DNA from: Artocarpus heterophyllus
Taxonomy: Eukaryota > Streptophyta > Magnoliopsida > Rosales > Moraceae
Assembly: GCA_025403435.1 (NCBI GenBank)
Contig: CM046335.1
Coordinates: 9,243,187-9,307,186, forward strand
Direction: 5' to 3'
Length of the DNA: 64,000 nucleotides
Shown: piece by piece, positions 24,845 to 37,387 of the stretch
How positions within the stretch are numbered: position 1 is the stretch's first letter
How the letters are laid out: the number at the start of each line of letters is the position of its first letter
Made by a program: the position numbers and the translations under genes
The notes under the pieces: model-generated
Seen by the model: the letters and a program-made list of their open reading frames with translations, nothing else
Told to the model about the DNA's origin: nothing
The model's database searches: none

Positions 24845-25291
24845 TGTTGGAATTAATTCCAATAATATGTGGGCTAATATATTAAATAAATGTGTATTAT
24901 TGCTATCAAATAAGATTAACCTAATAAAGTGTAAAGATTTGGGTTTTAAAGCATCTCATAAAGTGTGGGTATAAAATTATATGTAGAGACTTAAAGTATA
25001 ATTTCTATTTTTATGATGGGCCAAAATAGAAATAAGGAAAAGTTAAAATATTATAAATGGTTGTGGTTCATGAGTCAGAACGTTACGTGATATTTTCTGG
25101 CATCCCATCACTGGAAAAGACAGAGAGAAAACTTCTTCTCACAGACATCATACTTTCTTGACTTAGAAGATCAAGAACCAAAAATTCAATCGTTCTAATG
25201 GATTCAGGTATGCTTCCGCTATACTTCTTGATGAATTAACACGAGTCTTGGGATATAATGATGGTTTTCATTAGTAAAATTTGTTCCTACA
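24845..25291 (+). repeat. Copia-2 3' LTR
   Basis: Starts TGTTGGAATTAATTCC and ends TTGTTCCTACA. It is preceded at 24831-24844 by the polypurine tract CCCAAGTGGGAGAT, the form typical of this Copia lineage. Confidence 0.92.
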
Positions 25292-25340
25292 TAACCCTTT
25301 TAACATAAATTACTATAACTTTTTAAAATTAGGCAAATAG

Positions 25341-25435
25341 TTGTTTATCAGTGTTAAACTTGAGTTTATCGAGTGTAACACTAATAAACTCAAAGAGTTT
25401 ATCTGTTAAACTCAATTTATCACTGATTACAGTCA
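25341..25435. repeat. Nested inverted repeat (hairpin-forming) in intergenic DNA
   Basis: The segment is made of alternating GTTTATC, AGTGTTA and AAACTCAA units in both orientations. It contains a perfect TTGAGTTTAT / ATAAACTCAA pair with a 14-base loop and an outer TTTATCAGTG / CACTGATTA pair. It would fold into a long hairpin. No clear terminal duplication was found. The rest of 25297-25937 shows no gene. Confidence 0.45.
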
Positions 25436-25937
25436 TTTATTTTAAAGAGGCCATAACAAAGGCCATCCAACATAATTTTCCTTATTTTTATTTACATCTA
25501 ATCTAATTCTACTGATGTCGGTTAGCCACCAAAATATATTGGATCGGTTGATCGAATCCAATGAACACTCTACAAGTTATCTGTGAAAAAAAAAAAAAAA
25601 AGAACCCTATTTAAAGTAACATGTAGAATCAATCAAAAAATCTATTTTGTATATGCTAGTATATTATACTTACGTTCACCATGTTCTCTTCTCCATTTTC
25701 ATTGAATCGGATAGCAAAGCATAACATTAACCATTTCCCGTTCTGTTATGATAAACAAACAATTGGCAACCTTTTCAAAATATTTTACAACAATCACAAG
25801 AAAATTTCCAATGTTTTGTTTGTTACATTGGTCTTATAATCTAATGCTAGTATACAATAATAATTGGAGGGTGGAAACCCAGTACTTAAGCCATTTTCAG
25901 TCACTCTGATGGATTATCCTTCCATTACTTCTTTCTG

Positions 25938-28171
25938 TCAGTACTCACTCACACCCAAATCAATCCTTTTGTCCATCTTCATACAGTTATGCAAAAACTC
26001 AACCATAAAGCGGATGTCTCTGGAATGTGAATGCAAGTAATCTCCAGCGACAAATATACAAGTAGTGTCACCAACATGCACTAAGCTGTAACCAGCACCA
26101 ACCGTCACTCTCTTTCCTTAACTAACGTTCCCTAATTCGCAGCATCAGCCAGAACCCACCTGCAGCATACACACTCAATGCCAGTAAATAGCCAGTCGAG
26201 TTCAAAGGCTCCAACTTGAGCACACGAGAGGCAGCTTCAAAACCGAGCTTGCTGTTGCTGTAGCTTATACAAGCACTCAAGAGTGCACCCCAGGCATTTG
26301 CTCCAGTCTCTAACCCTTGGGGCATTTTCTTTATGAAGTCCATTGCAGTGTTGAGCTTTCCTCCTGGACTCAACATGTCTACTACGCAGGAATGATTTTC
26401 CAGTCTAGGCTCAACCCCATGATATCGAGTCATCGAGTTGCAGAAGGAGAAGACCCCCTTCAAGTTAGAAGGAGAAGACCCTCTGCAGGCAGATAACACA
26501 GATAGAGTAATCACAGCATTTGGCTTCAGACCATGCCGTTTCATTTTAGCATGCAAAGCCAAGGCTTCTTGTGCAAGACTATTTGTTCCATATGCAGATA
26601 TCATGGTATTCCACGAGACTATGGTTTTCTCAAGAATTTGGTCAAAGGCCCTTCTACAGGCTTCTATCGCCCCGCATTTTGAATACATGTCGATGATTGC
26701 TATTCCAACTGCAACTTCTGCAGCCAATCCCCATCTCATAGCAATGGCATGTGCCCACTTTGACCTCTTCAATTCAGCTAAAACCGAGCACGCCTTGAGA
26801 AGATTTGTGATGGTAACTGCATTAGCTTCTCTGGTGCATGTTGCATCTCTTTAAAGACGGCAATTGCATCATCCGGCCTGCTGCTGTGGGTGAACCCTGC
26901 AATCATAGTGCTCCATGAAACCACGTCCCTTCTCTTGAGCCCGTTAAAAAGTTTCTGCACGTGCTCAAGAAGACTGCACTTTGCATAAGCATCCATTAGA
27001 GAGTTCACTGCCATTTCATTTGATTCGTATCCCCTCCAGATCATTACACTATGGACTGATTTGCATGACAATGGTTCCACAAAATGCTTACACGTTTGAA
27101 GAATATTTACAAGCGATATCTCGTCTGCTCCAATTCCATCCTTCCCCATACGATAAAACAATGATAGAGCCTCCAAATACTTCTCATTGAGGACGAATCT
27201 GGATATTATGGAGTTCCATCATACATATTCCTTCAAGGCATCTCCTTGAAAACTTTAAAAGCAGAATCAGCATCACTGCACTTGGAATACATATCGATTA
27301 AAGAGTTCCCAACAAACGGATCATAATTGAAACCTCTATGTATCACCAACCCATGGACCAATGTCCCCATTGTGGCATCCCCTAAACAAGCACACGCCTT
27401 CAAAACACCAACCATAGTGACTCCATCTGGTTCAGTTCCGACCTCAGAAGACATTTTGAGAAACTCCTGCAAACCAACTTGAGATTTCCCTTCATGCACG
27501 TAACCCCCAATCATCACACTCCAAAAGATGACATCTCTGCCCATCATTTCATCGAACAACTTCCGAGTGCTACCCATGTCGCTGTCCACGTACATGCTCA
27601 ACGACAAGTTTTGAACCGAACGCAGAGCCAAAAACCTGCCGCGGATAACATAACCATGCAATGTTTGTTCCCCTTTCTTTGCTCCAAGAGTACGACATGC
27701 CTGCATAATAAGCACCAAGGTAGAATTATTAGGTTTGAACCCCACAAGCCTAGCCTTTTTAAGCCACCATAATTCCTCCCCTAAATCACCCTGATCAAGA
27801 TACCCATAAGCCATGATGTTCCAAGAAACTGAATCTCTCCTCCTCAAACAACTAAAAACACCCAATGCATCATCAAAGCATCCATATATAGAGTGAAAGT
27901 CCACGGTGGAGTTACTGATGGAAGTGTGTGATTCAAATCCCATTTTGATCAAGCACCCATGTATTGATTTTCCATAGCTGGAGACATTGGAACATGCTTT
28001 TAGAGTAGAAGGTTACGCTGTAGGGTCCACTACTTGAACTCCAGCCCTTTGCATTTCATGAAAATGGTAGGGAACTTCTTGCCATTTCCCACTACTCCGC
28101 AAGTCTTTGAGCCTCAAGTTCCAAGTAAAGAGCTTTTGGCTCAATTGCATTGAGATGGTCGGTAGGCGCAT
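25938..28171 (-). pseudogene. Pentatricopeptide repeat (PPR) gene of At2g17210 type, decayed
   Basis: Intronless PPR gene of the PLS/E subclass, which normally encodes an organelle RNA-binding protein for editing or processing. Homology runs from an ATG at 28171 (MRLPTISMQL, LFTWNLRLKDLRSSGKWQE) to a natural-looking stop at 25938-25940. PPR signatures include CGCFDDALGVFSCLRRRDSV, SWNIMAYGY, IDMYSKC (twice), RRDVVSWSTMIAGF and IVSWNTMISAYG, then an E-type tail with GYLLALSVYAAGG and GYSLVHVGDT. It is broken by an in-frame TAA at 28013-28015, a TGA plus frameshift near 27230, and frameshifts near 26820 and 26130. Most of the protein is still readable, so the loss is not ancient. The At2g17210 assignment is from memory of the N-terminus. 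Confidence 0.85.
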
Positions 28172-28651
28172 CTGTGGAGATGCATATGGTACGGAGACTT
28201 CTTTAATTGCGTAAAGCTCTTGAAGAAGTGCATGAGAAATTTGACGACGTTAACGCCTAGAAATCAGTTCTAGTAGCACATGTAGTGGAATAATGGCTTG
28301 CCGAAATGCATTAGATTTCAAAGATTGGGAATTACCAAGTTACAAGATCTTCTGAATTTAATTTCACTATTTGTTTAACTCCGTAGTTCATCCCAATGCC
28401 TTCAGGCTCAGACGCTCGAAAAAGCGGGAATCGGAAGACTTCAAGAGCAACTATATGTGTTTTTTGGTAGTCAATTTGTCAAAAGGTACAAACTCATTAT
28501 AGCATCAAAGAAAAAAAAAAGTAAAAAAAGAGCAGACAACGGAAGCAATGAGTTTATTTTTTTTTCTTCTAATATTTTCTTTCTTTGGGTAACAAGTTTA
28601 CAAGGGGGTGTGTGTCACACGTGTCAGAAGGGGAAGGGAGGGAGACAAAAA
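28172..28651. other. Intergenic region and probable GAUT3 3' untranslated region
   Basis: Between the PPR pseudogene start and the GAUT3 stop. It contains short A/T runs and no supported gene. The part nearest 28652 is likely the GAUT3 3' untranslated region, which would end somewhere in the A/T-rich segment 28500-28600. Confidence 0.45.
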
Positions 28652-31600
28652 TCATTCATTGACGTTACACTTTTGAAGGTAAGGGCTATCGAACATAACG
28701 TATTTAGACCAGTATGACTTGTACTTGGAAATGGCAAGATCCAACCATGGTTTGTAGTTTCCATTGTAATGGATGACAGCTGCATTCTCCATCTCCGTTT
28801 GGTTGAGTGCTGGGTCATAGCCAAGTCCCAAGACATGCCAGCCACGATCAAGCGGATGGGTAAGATTGTAAAACGTAATCAGTCCGGGCGGCAAACTGCC
28901 AAGTTTCCAAAGAGTTCTGTCTTCATTCTGCCACAAGCAACAAAGTTTTCGCATCAGTCCCAAATTAAGTAACAAAAACCAAAACAACACTTTATCAAGA
29001 AACTGAACCAAAGAATAGTAGAAATATCTGGTAGCAGTTTGATGTTTTGTTTTTTGTTTTTAAAATTGAAAAGAATGTTAGAGATGCACTTAAATCAACC
29101 GTCATCCGTCCTCCACTTAGCTTTTTGTTTATGAAAACAATGAAAAAGAAATGTTGTTACAAAAAGCCAAATGAAATCTATGCCACAAGAAAACATAGAA
29201 ACTTGTGCTCCTGTGATGGGGACAAAACCCTCAGTAAAATAAAAACCACAAGCAACAAAGAGTTCATTTAAAACAAGACATGTGGGCAATAATAGAAGCA
29301 AAAGACTCGAGAAAGTCACCGCATCTTGCCAACGATGATAAATTCCAGTAATATTTTGCTTCTTCCACTCCTTCAAGTCAAAGATATTCATGCCATATGC
29401 CCAACCGCAGGCATTTGGATCAAAGTTTGCCGAGATCAAAGGATTTGAGAAGTTGAGATACTTATCAAACCTATGGAAGCTCTCCTTACAAGTCTCTACG
29501 GCACCATTCACCATTCCTTGCAGATTGACAGACCAAAGAGGAGTCAAATCCTTTTGCACTACTATATCATCGTCCAAAAACAAGATTTTGTCCAACTTTG
29601 GAAAAACTTCAGGGAGATAAAATCTAAGATGATTTAACATGGACAAATATTTAGGATTTCTATACTTGAGATTGTCAGACCCCAGAGAGAGCGAAGAAGG
29701 ATGATGTGCCTGGAAATAATATTCTTTGAGCTGGGCAGATTCCAGCTGGCGAAGGACAGAACAGTAAGAGGAATTCAGCCACTTAAAGTCATCAATGTTT
29801 TCAACTTGGATGGTTGCTCCTGCGGGAGGGTTGGCTATGAACCACATTTTCATGGCAGCAACATTCAGTTTATCAGTGACAATATGGAAAACATGTTTCT
29901 CAGGCTCCTTCGCATGCAGTATGGTGGAATTGACAACAACTGATGTTGCTAGGACGTTATCTGAAAAGATAGCATAATGGTATAGAGAAGGATCTTCAAG
30001 CTTTTCTTTGTTATCATCCTTTCTGCTCTGATATCCCATAAGGAAAAAGTCTGTTGCGAGCAGCAGAGGAAGGCAATGTAATGGTTTTGGAACTGTTTTT
30101 GCAGCAAGTTGAATCAAGAATGCACTCTTCTTCTTTTGTGCATTTACATTCTCTTCAGTTAACTGAAGCATGGCTCTAAATTTCTTTGTCATTATAGAGC
30201 AGTCATATAATTTGTCCTTTGCCATAGAAAGAATGTGCCCCATTGCTTTTGCTTGCTCAAGTGCCCTGAAAATGTAGGAAACAGAGAAAAATTCTGCATA
30301 AAAGCGAAGGAAAGAACATATGACTTGTTATAAAGACAGAAAATACCTTGGCTGAAGCTCAATATCAGAATTTGCTTCTCCAATAGCACGCTCGCTTTTT
30401 TTGGACTGTGTCAAGAGAGAATCAAAAAGACTACGTTCATTCTTGGACTTGGCAATGTTTGCATACGCTTTTGCCATTATGATCTGGTCTCGCATAAGTT
30501 TCAAAGTGGAATCAGAGTTAGGGTTATCATAGTCTCTCCTCCATATGCTGTATTTTCCCTTAACAGTGGTGTCGAGATTTTTAGAGCGTTCAATTGCTGC
30601 TTCTACCATCTGGTTGTCAGCTTCTTTATCTTGGCTTAGTAGTTCTGCCGTTAGAAGAATTCTCCTTTCTTGTCGCATCTTCTGGGGAACAAGGAATAAA
30701 TTACACTTAATATCCACCACACCAAAAACATATTTTCACAGGGAAAATTAAGCACTACACAGTTCACCTTCCGCTTAAGCTTCACAGGACTCATTGATAA
30801 GAAATTAGGATATTGGATTCCATCTTCTACAGATTGATTCTCATCTTTTTCCTTGAATTCCAAAGATGAGTTCTTCCCTATCTGAATATAAGAAAGAGTC
30901 GAGGAAAATCTTCAGTCAATGTCTGTACACAGAAATAATAACTAGCATAACGATGTCAGTTCCCACAGACAAAACAAACAGAAATATCAGGGCTTGTGAG
31001 GATATATTATGCTTTTTCTTATATATACACACGGTTTACATAACTATGAAAGGATTCAGTTTATCCAAAATTTTTCCTTTTCAGCTCGTCTGAGAAATAC
31101 CTGCAAGCTCTTTGGCTGGACATGGTTCACATCGACAGGGTTTTCCAAGACCCAAGAAGCAGACAGGTCTTTCATTTTCACCCTCCTAAGCTTAACAGCA
31201 CCAGTAGTGTCCGTGTATGTCACTGAAATGTCAATATCCTATATCAAACGAAATAAAATAAGCATTGCTGCTAGATATATGTCCTGCATATAATAAATCC
31301 TCCAAACATGAAATACCATTTGATCTGAAACCGCACCAAGTCCAGTAAAACAAGAAGCATCTTCTTCCTGTGAAACAGCAATGACCCCGCAAACTAAATT
31401 CATGCAGTCATCGTTTCGACAAACAAGAAAAAAATGCACGCATGTGAATTGGTTATAATATACATGTGCACCTTCATGTGGGTGTCTCTCCGTATGTAAT
31501 GTTCATACAAAAGTATAAATATATATGCACGAATATGCATTCATCACTTTAGTCATTATTTTACAGGAAACCTCATTAATTCTGTTTAGCCATTCCCGCT

Positions 31601-32555
31601 TCAAATAGAGTCATATGTTCAGCTGAAATATAAGAGCATGCTATTTTCTACTCAAAAACCGTTGCATCAATTCCAACAATCTTTAAGATTTATTAAGATT
31701 CGAACTCAAACATCATTCATGTGCATATGACATTAAAGGCTAGCTTGTTTCCACAGCTCTTTCTTTTCTAATTAGCATCAAGTAGAAATTGCACACATAT
31801 CACAATCTTTGAAGTAAAATCAAATTTTCTTCAAGAAATTAAAAAACAAAAGGAAGATTCAAACCTTTCCTCCCTGGCATTGCTCACATTCAAACAATGG
31901 TCGATATCCAGTGACATCTCTCTGGCTGGAAAATAAATCAATAAGAAAATTCTCCATAAATAATGATCTAAACACAAATCAGTTTTCAAGAACATCTTGA
32001 AATTATACGAGTGCGTACATTGCCGAAGAATCTGAAACATCAGCTCTAACAACGGCAACAAGCAAAACAACCTGCACAGATAATCAAATTAAGAAAAAAA
32101 ACGTAATCAAATCATTTGAAATGGGAATCGAAATCAGTAGACGAAGTGGTTTACGCAATAAAACAACATTATCAATGACTAATCCGCTAAGGCAAGTTCC
32201 AAGTGACAGAAATCAACATTCAAATGTAAGATCAGTGATTCGTAATTAAAATAAATAGAGAGAAACAAGAGCCGAACAGTCCTAGTCAGCGTAACAGAGT
32301 TTGATCTAAGGGATTCACACCGATCCGCCATAGAACACCCTAGAAAAACTCAATCAGAGAGAGAGAACACCGCGAATGGACGATGAGTCGTGACTGTGAT
32401 TCCGAGCAAGAAAGCTGACGGGTTCGAAGTTGGAAGTAGGATCGATCAAACGGAAACGAAGAGAAGATGAGAAGAAATCTACTCGAGATTGGAAATCGGA
32501 TAATTACCAGTGAAACGCAGAGGAGTGCCGGAGAATCGAAGGTCCGAGACGCCAT
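28652..32555 (-). CDS. GAUT3: Probable galacturonosyltransferase 3 (GT8 family, 673 aa, nine exons)
   Basis: Golgi glycosyltransferase of the GAUT clade that builds homogalacturonan (pectin) from UDP-galacturonate. Exons: 32508-32555, 32019-32071, 31865-31925, 31317-31367, 31101-31238, 30768-30881, 30347-30681, 29320-30265, 28652-28927. All join in frame with GT-AG introns, and 673 aa is close to the roughly 680 aa of Arabidopsis GAUT3. The start MASRTFDSPALL leads into a hydrophobic segment (about residues 10-26), a signal peptide or anchor. A Cys-containing stretch follows (FECEQCQGGKEEDASC), then a coiled stem with RRDYDNPNSDSTLKLMRDQ and KAYANIAKSKN. The GT8 domain has FSDNVLATSVVVNST, the DxD metal site in LFLDDDIVVQ (Asp 498-500), ACGWAYGMNIFDL and IHYNGNYKPW (near 635-643). 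The stem resembles GAUT3 more than GAUT1/4/5/6. No damage was seen. Confidence 0.93.
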
Positions 32556-34519
32556 TGGAAGAGCCTTTCGTCGTCGAAACTGTAGAGAGTCTCATTCAGA
32601 GGCGCAGCGCTTTTGTTTCAGTGGAAACGAAAAGGGGTTGTTCCCGTGGGATTACGGTTAGCATTGGCCCGCCTTCTTCCTTCTTCCTTCTGCTGCTTCT
32701 CCCAGGGCGCGATGCAATTCTTTTTTTTTTTTTTTTTTTTTTTTAAACACGCCAAGAAGCTCGCGGCTCCGGCTTCCGGGTATGAGAAACGACAGTCGTT
32801 ATTTTGGAGATAGGCAGAAAAATTGCTTAGGTACAACGACATGTCGTTGTAGGATCAACACATTTTCTCTACCAGTATAAAAAAAATTCGTAACCCTTAA
32901 AAAATATTTTTGGGTGTGAAAAAAATTCATGAAATTTTTCAAAAAAAATTCGGCAATCGGAAAAAAAAGATTCGAATAGGATCATTTTTTTTTGTTTTCA
33001 ATCTACTTATAATATAGTTTTAATTTTATAGTTATTTTTATAAGTAAGATTATCAAAATACATTTAATTTTAAAATTATTGGCCAGTTTTATATTAAAAT
33101 TCTAACAAAATGTCTGTTTTGGTTAACAATGCATAGGAATGGATGTTACATTTCAAAATTTAAAAGGCCAAGTGTTTCAATAGCTATAATTTAAGAGGAA
33201 TTTTATAATTAATCCATACTATTATCATCATCGAAGATTTTCTCTTTTAGAATTTATCATCAAAAATATTGAATATTTGTTTTATTATTTATATAAATGA
33301 TTTTTTTGAATCAAATACCCGGACATAAACGGTAATACTTTTTTAAACAACAGGACAATTTTTTTAAGGTAATAAAGCACTTGAGTTTCATTATTTTTTT
33401 GGGATGATTTTTCTACTATTTCTAGGATCTTGCTACTCTAAGACTAGTAGCTCGTCTAAAAATACCACTTTAGTCCACTTCATTACCGTATAAATTACCT
33501 CTGTTATAGTGTTTTTTTTTTTTCATAAAATTTAAATTGATGTAGCATTGAAAGTTTGAACCGGCTCAAATTAACAATTCAAAATGTGACTCACTTTATC
33601 TTATTTTCCATTAAGAAATGCACACCGTTTCACAAAAGTGGAATTGAAATACAACATAAGATCTTCAATAGTTCACCCGTCAACATGCCTTTTTTTGCAA
33701 TACAGAACGAAACCATTATTTGCTCAAGACCTTCAATAGTTTTTCTTTTTTTCTTTTTTCTTTTTTTTTCTTCTTTGTCTTTTATTTATTTATTTATTCT
33801 TTTGAAAAAGACATTCGATGACACGTCTCGGATTGAAAAAGGTAATGGACAAAGAAAAACTCATCCCCCCACTGCTACCAACTACGAAAACACGACTTTC
33901 CAATCTTGTGTTGAGAGCGTCTTCAATGTCAACAAACTGCGATTATCCATAGATAATTTCAATACCGAATAAGCTTTTTTATTATTATTATTTTTGAACC
34001 TCTTTATATTAGATAATAAAATTGACACCTTTTTTTTATAACAACGGAAATGAAATGCCACCATTTTCAAGCAAGGCTCAAATGTAACTTCAACCCACAA
34101 CCTATGGTTGAAATAGAGAGATTTACAACCAACTAGTCTACCCTCACTCGTCAAGATCTACACATTTAAATAACAGCAAAGAAAGAAGTATCACAATTGT
34201 GTGATCATAATTTACACCACACAAAAACAAAAAACCATTAAAACCATTACTGGTCTGTCCGTCCGTCAACAGATTGTAGAACAACTTTATCAGAGACATT
34301 CAAGTAATTACAGTTTCACTGATTAACATACCATGTTTAGTACAGGAGAAAATTACAATAAGAACAAACTAATAATCTCTTCCAACTCCAAAAGAGCACA
34401 TAAGTGAAGAAATGGGACTATTTTTTGAAGAGATTTATAAGAGCAAAATGCTTACTAAAAGCAGCTACATGTTATATGGCAAAAAGACCTGCATTTGCTG
34501 ACAACCGATCCCATTAAGA
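32556..34519. other. GAUT3 upstream region and intergenic DNA
   Basis: Next to the GAUT3 start is a GC-richer stretch (32556-32710), probably the 5' leader and core promoter, followed by a 24-base T run (32720-32743). The 20-bp palindrome at 32832-32851 and the shorter AACGACAGTCGTT near 32788-32800 follow. The rest (32880-34519) is AT-rich with T-runs and is likely to include the kinase 3' untranslated region near 34400-34519. No gene was recognised. Confidence 0.5.
32832..32851. repeat. Perfect 20-bp palindrome upstream of GAUT3
   Basis: TACAACGACATGTCGTTGTA is its own reverse complement. It lies about 280 bp upstream of the GAUT3 start codon and shares the ACGACATGTCGT core with the cluster in the Copia-1 leader. 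Confidence 0.8.
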
Positions 34520-37387
34520 TTACCTAGCTCTTGGTGCGTGTTGGTGGGCTCGACCTTCATCAACCCTCGGGTGAAGCGGGGAGCGATTGTGCAAATTCTG
34601 CTGATGGCTCTGTCGATGCACAGCCGTGGGGCGAGTGGTACGACTCCTCGGCTCCCTGGGCTTTTCCTCACAAGCTTCAATCTGCTCCAATGTATCGACA
34701 ACCTCTTTCATAGACGGCCGATGCTTGTGTTCAGGTTCTATGCATTTTAGAGCAAGGTGAGCTATATGGAATGCAGCTTTAGACGGATATTTCCCTTCCA
34801 ACCGAGAGTCCATAATGTTTTTCAACTTCCTTTTATCTGACAAGTACGGTTTAATCCAATCAACCAGATTATGTCTCCCACTTGGTCGATTCATATCAAG
34901 CACTCGCAAGCCTGTTAGAATCTCAACCAAGACAATACCAAATCCATAAACATCGCTCTTTACATACAAATGCCCTGTCCAAACAGCACATAACAAACAA
35001 ATATCAGGACCTTTAGCCCGGCCAAGTTAGCCTGTAACAGAACAAAATTTGCAGTTAAACTGTGATTACCAGTGGCAACATATTCAGGGGCGGCATAACC
35101 ATAAGTGCCCATTACTCGAGTGGTCAGATGTGATTGACTAGCTGAAGGACCCATTTTGGCCAAGCCAAAGTCAGAAATCTTGGCGGTGTAAGACTGCACA
35201 TATAAGTAGTAAAAGTTAGATTATGAAGCGTAAAACACAATATCACTACTTTAAACATCTCCGTAGCTGATTAGACCAGAAAATTTACCCCATCAAGTAG
35301 TATATTTGAAGCTTTAAAATCTCTATAAATAACTTGCTTTTCTGATGTGTGCAAGAATGCCAGGCCTCGAGCTGCTCCGATTGAAATTTTAAGCCTCAAG
35401 TCCCACGAAAGCGGCTGAACAACAGAGCCCCCTGTAGAACCCAAAAACTTCAATATATGAGTAACCGAAACTTGTCTTAATTTATTCAAAGTAGGGATAT
35501 AGACAAATCCTTGCATGCAGGGATGGTAATATTGAAACTCAGTAGTGTTTGTTTTGTCCCTTACTTCCAAATAGATGGTTCTCCAAGCTGCCCTTGTGCA
35601 TGAATTCGTATATGAGCAACAGTTCTTTATCTTCCCAACAGTATCCCAACAGCTTAACAAGGTTGGGATGAGAAAGCCGACCTAAGAAATTCACTTCCGA
35701 CTACAACAAGAAATAAATAAGAAATTAGCACATAATCCACAGAATAATGCATACTTTAATGCTCCAAACATCAAAATGCTTACAAATATTGGTAAAAACT
35801 GGAGGGAAAAGATATTGACAGAGAAAATGATGTTCATTGATGAGTTTATCAATGGAACTTAAGTCCTGAATATAAAATCGATTTAATACATTACATGATT
35901 ATAGCTTGCAAAATCATCTTTGTAATAATGCATTGCAAATGTTTTTAATAACTATAAAATCCCATGTGAAGTTACTGAAGAATGCTAACTGAAAAACCAA
36001 CTACCACTCTGCACTTTGGATGAAGCAGCAAGTTGGGCAACTAAATGCCAATTCTAACAAACGTTTAACTAAATCAGGGCTTCCTTTTGAAGACAAAATT
36101 AACTAGAGAGAGAGAGAAAGCATTTCCCCATTACATAAGAGAGACATAATTCAAAAATAAGTGCGATGTTCTATGTTTTTACCTTGCTAAGACCATGACC
36201 TAAACAAAAAGTTAAAACTCATTTTTAGTCCCCCAACCATAGGCCAAAATTCAAACCACATTTTTGTCCCTAACGTTTAAAATATCCTAGAACAATTGCC
36301 TAATCTACCAAACTGTTCAAAATTAGTACTTTTGTCCATCTGACTGCAAAAATCGCAACAGAAGAATACACGATTTTCTTCTTAACAGTGAATTAACATT
36401 TAAAATTACAAAATTAACTCTTAATACCGGTTGTTACATGCCCTTTTTCATCAAGATTTTAACATTAGAATAGACAAACGACTAATTGGAGACGATCAAA
36501 AATTTTTAAAGTCGTGAATCAAAACAGGATTTGAACGGGGACTAGAAATGGCATTAACCCAAAAATAAAGAAGTCTGATATAGAAGACTAGACATAACAA
36601 GTGCAACTGAATGTCTATGAGAGAAATTCAAAGACAGTTAAACTTTTTTATCTCCTCCTTCGAAGGCTCAATTACCTGCCATTCCTCAAATCCTTGCAAG
36701 CTCTCGGAATTCAACTTCTTGACGGCGATAACCGTGCTGCTTCCGCTTTTCCCAGGACCCTTGTCATCAAGCCATCCCTTACAGACTTTTCCAAAACCTC
36801 CCTCACCAAGCACAGTATCGGCTCTAAAGTTTTTGGTGGCAGCCTTCAACTCAGCAAAAGAGAAAATCCTCAAGTTTGGGGTTGGTAGGATCTGCCCATT
36901 TGGGTAATGCTCGTCATAGCTCGCCACAGAGAACCGACTGTTCCCAGATAAGTTGCTTCCCGAGGATATCGTATTACTTGTCGTCTGGGATATCCCTGTT
37001 ATAAATAAAATAACCCACAATTGAAATGAAAAAACTCACTCAAAAACAGTTTCTTTTTTTTTTTTCTTTGTTAATCTTTATCAAGTTCAGAAATTCATGA
37101 AATTCCCACCGTGTGAAGATCAACAAAAAATAAACCATTTCTATAATCTAACCAATCCCATAAACTATGTTAGCAAGTTTCAACTTTCAAGATACAGAAT
37201 TTTGAAAATGAATGCCCAAAAAAGCTGATAACAAGCATGCAATTCAACTAGTAACAGATGAGAAAGCTGATGTAAAAAGGTTGATAAACAAGAAACAAAA
37301 AAAAAAATCAGGTTTACCATTGCTGAGATAACCGGTAGTACTTGGTGTGGTCGGGTTATCAGCTGGAGAACCCCAGCAATTCCCCAT
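34520..37387 (-). CDS. Receptor-like cytoplasmic kinase, RLCK-VII, Kin3/PIX13 (At2g17220) type, 415 aa
   Basis: Membrane-anchored serine/threonine kinase of the PBS1-like group, which relays signals from surface receptors. Six exons: 37318-37387, 36676-36995, 35565-35700, 35289-35431, 35070-35193, 34520-34974, all joining in frame with GT-AG introns. MGNCWGSP carries an N-myristoylation Gly2 and palmitoylation Cys4. The kinase domain has LGEGGFGKV (86-94), the ATP lysine in VIAVKK (Lys116), the catalytic loop IYRDFKASN (Asp213, with Tyr before Arg as usual in this subfamily), DFGLAK (Asp231), GYAAPEY (258-261) and [16 protein letters not shown]. The tail is rich in Arg, His, Gln and Pro. The length matches the Arabidopsis relative (about 414 aa). 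All catalytic residues are present and I see no disabling change. Confidence 0.93.
36190..36560. repeat. Possible dispersed repeat in kinase intron 2
   Basis: The bases CTCATTTTTAGTCCCCCAACCATAGG, TTTTTGTCCCTAACG and TTTGAACGGGGACTAG are of a kind I associate with widely dispersed plant repeats. I could not define ends or a duplication. Introns 1 and 3-5 hold nothing else notable. Confidence 0.25.

Larger units (their letters stand above)
18455..25291 (+). mobile_element. Copia LTR retrotransposon 2 (full length, coding region broken)
   Basis: A 6837-bp plus-strand element flanked by the 5-bp duplication TAACC (18450-18454 and 25292-25296). The LTRs are 455 and 447 bp. They differ by a 13-bp repeat unit present only in the 5' LTR, two small indels and about 15 substitutions (roughly 3.4 percent). 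The protein order is gag, protease, integrase, RT, RNase H. Its proteins are clearly related to Copia-1 but its LTRs are not, so it belongs to a sister family. Several stop codons and frameshifts (below) make it non-functional. Confidence 0.93.

Noticed and set aside
29095..29319. Extension of the large GAUT3 ORF past the predicted splice donor
   Set aside because: The family sequence continues in the exon at 28652-28927 after the donor at 29319/29320. The extension is intron.
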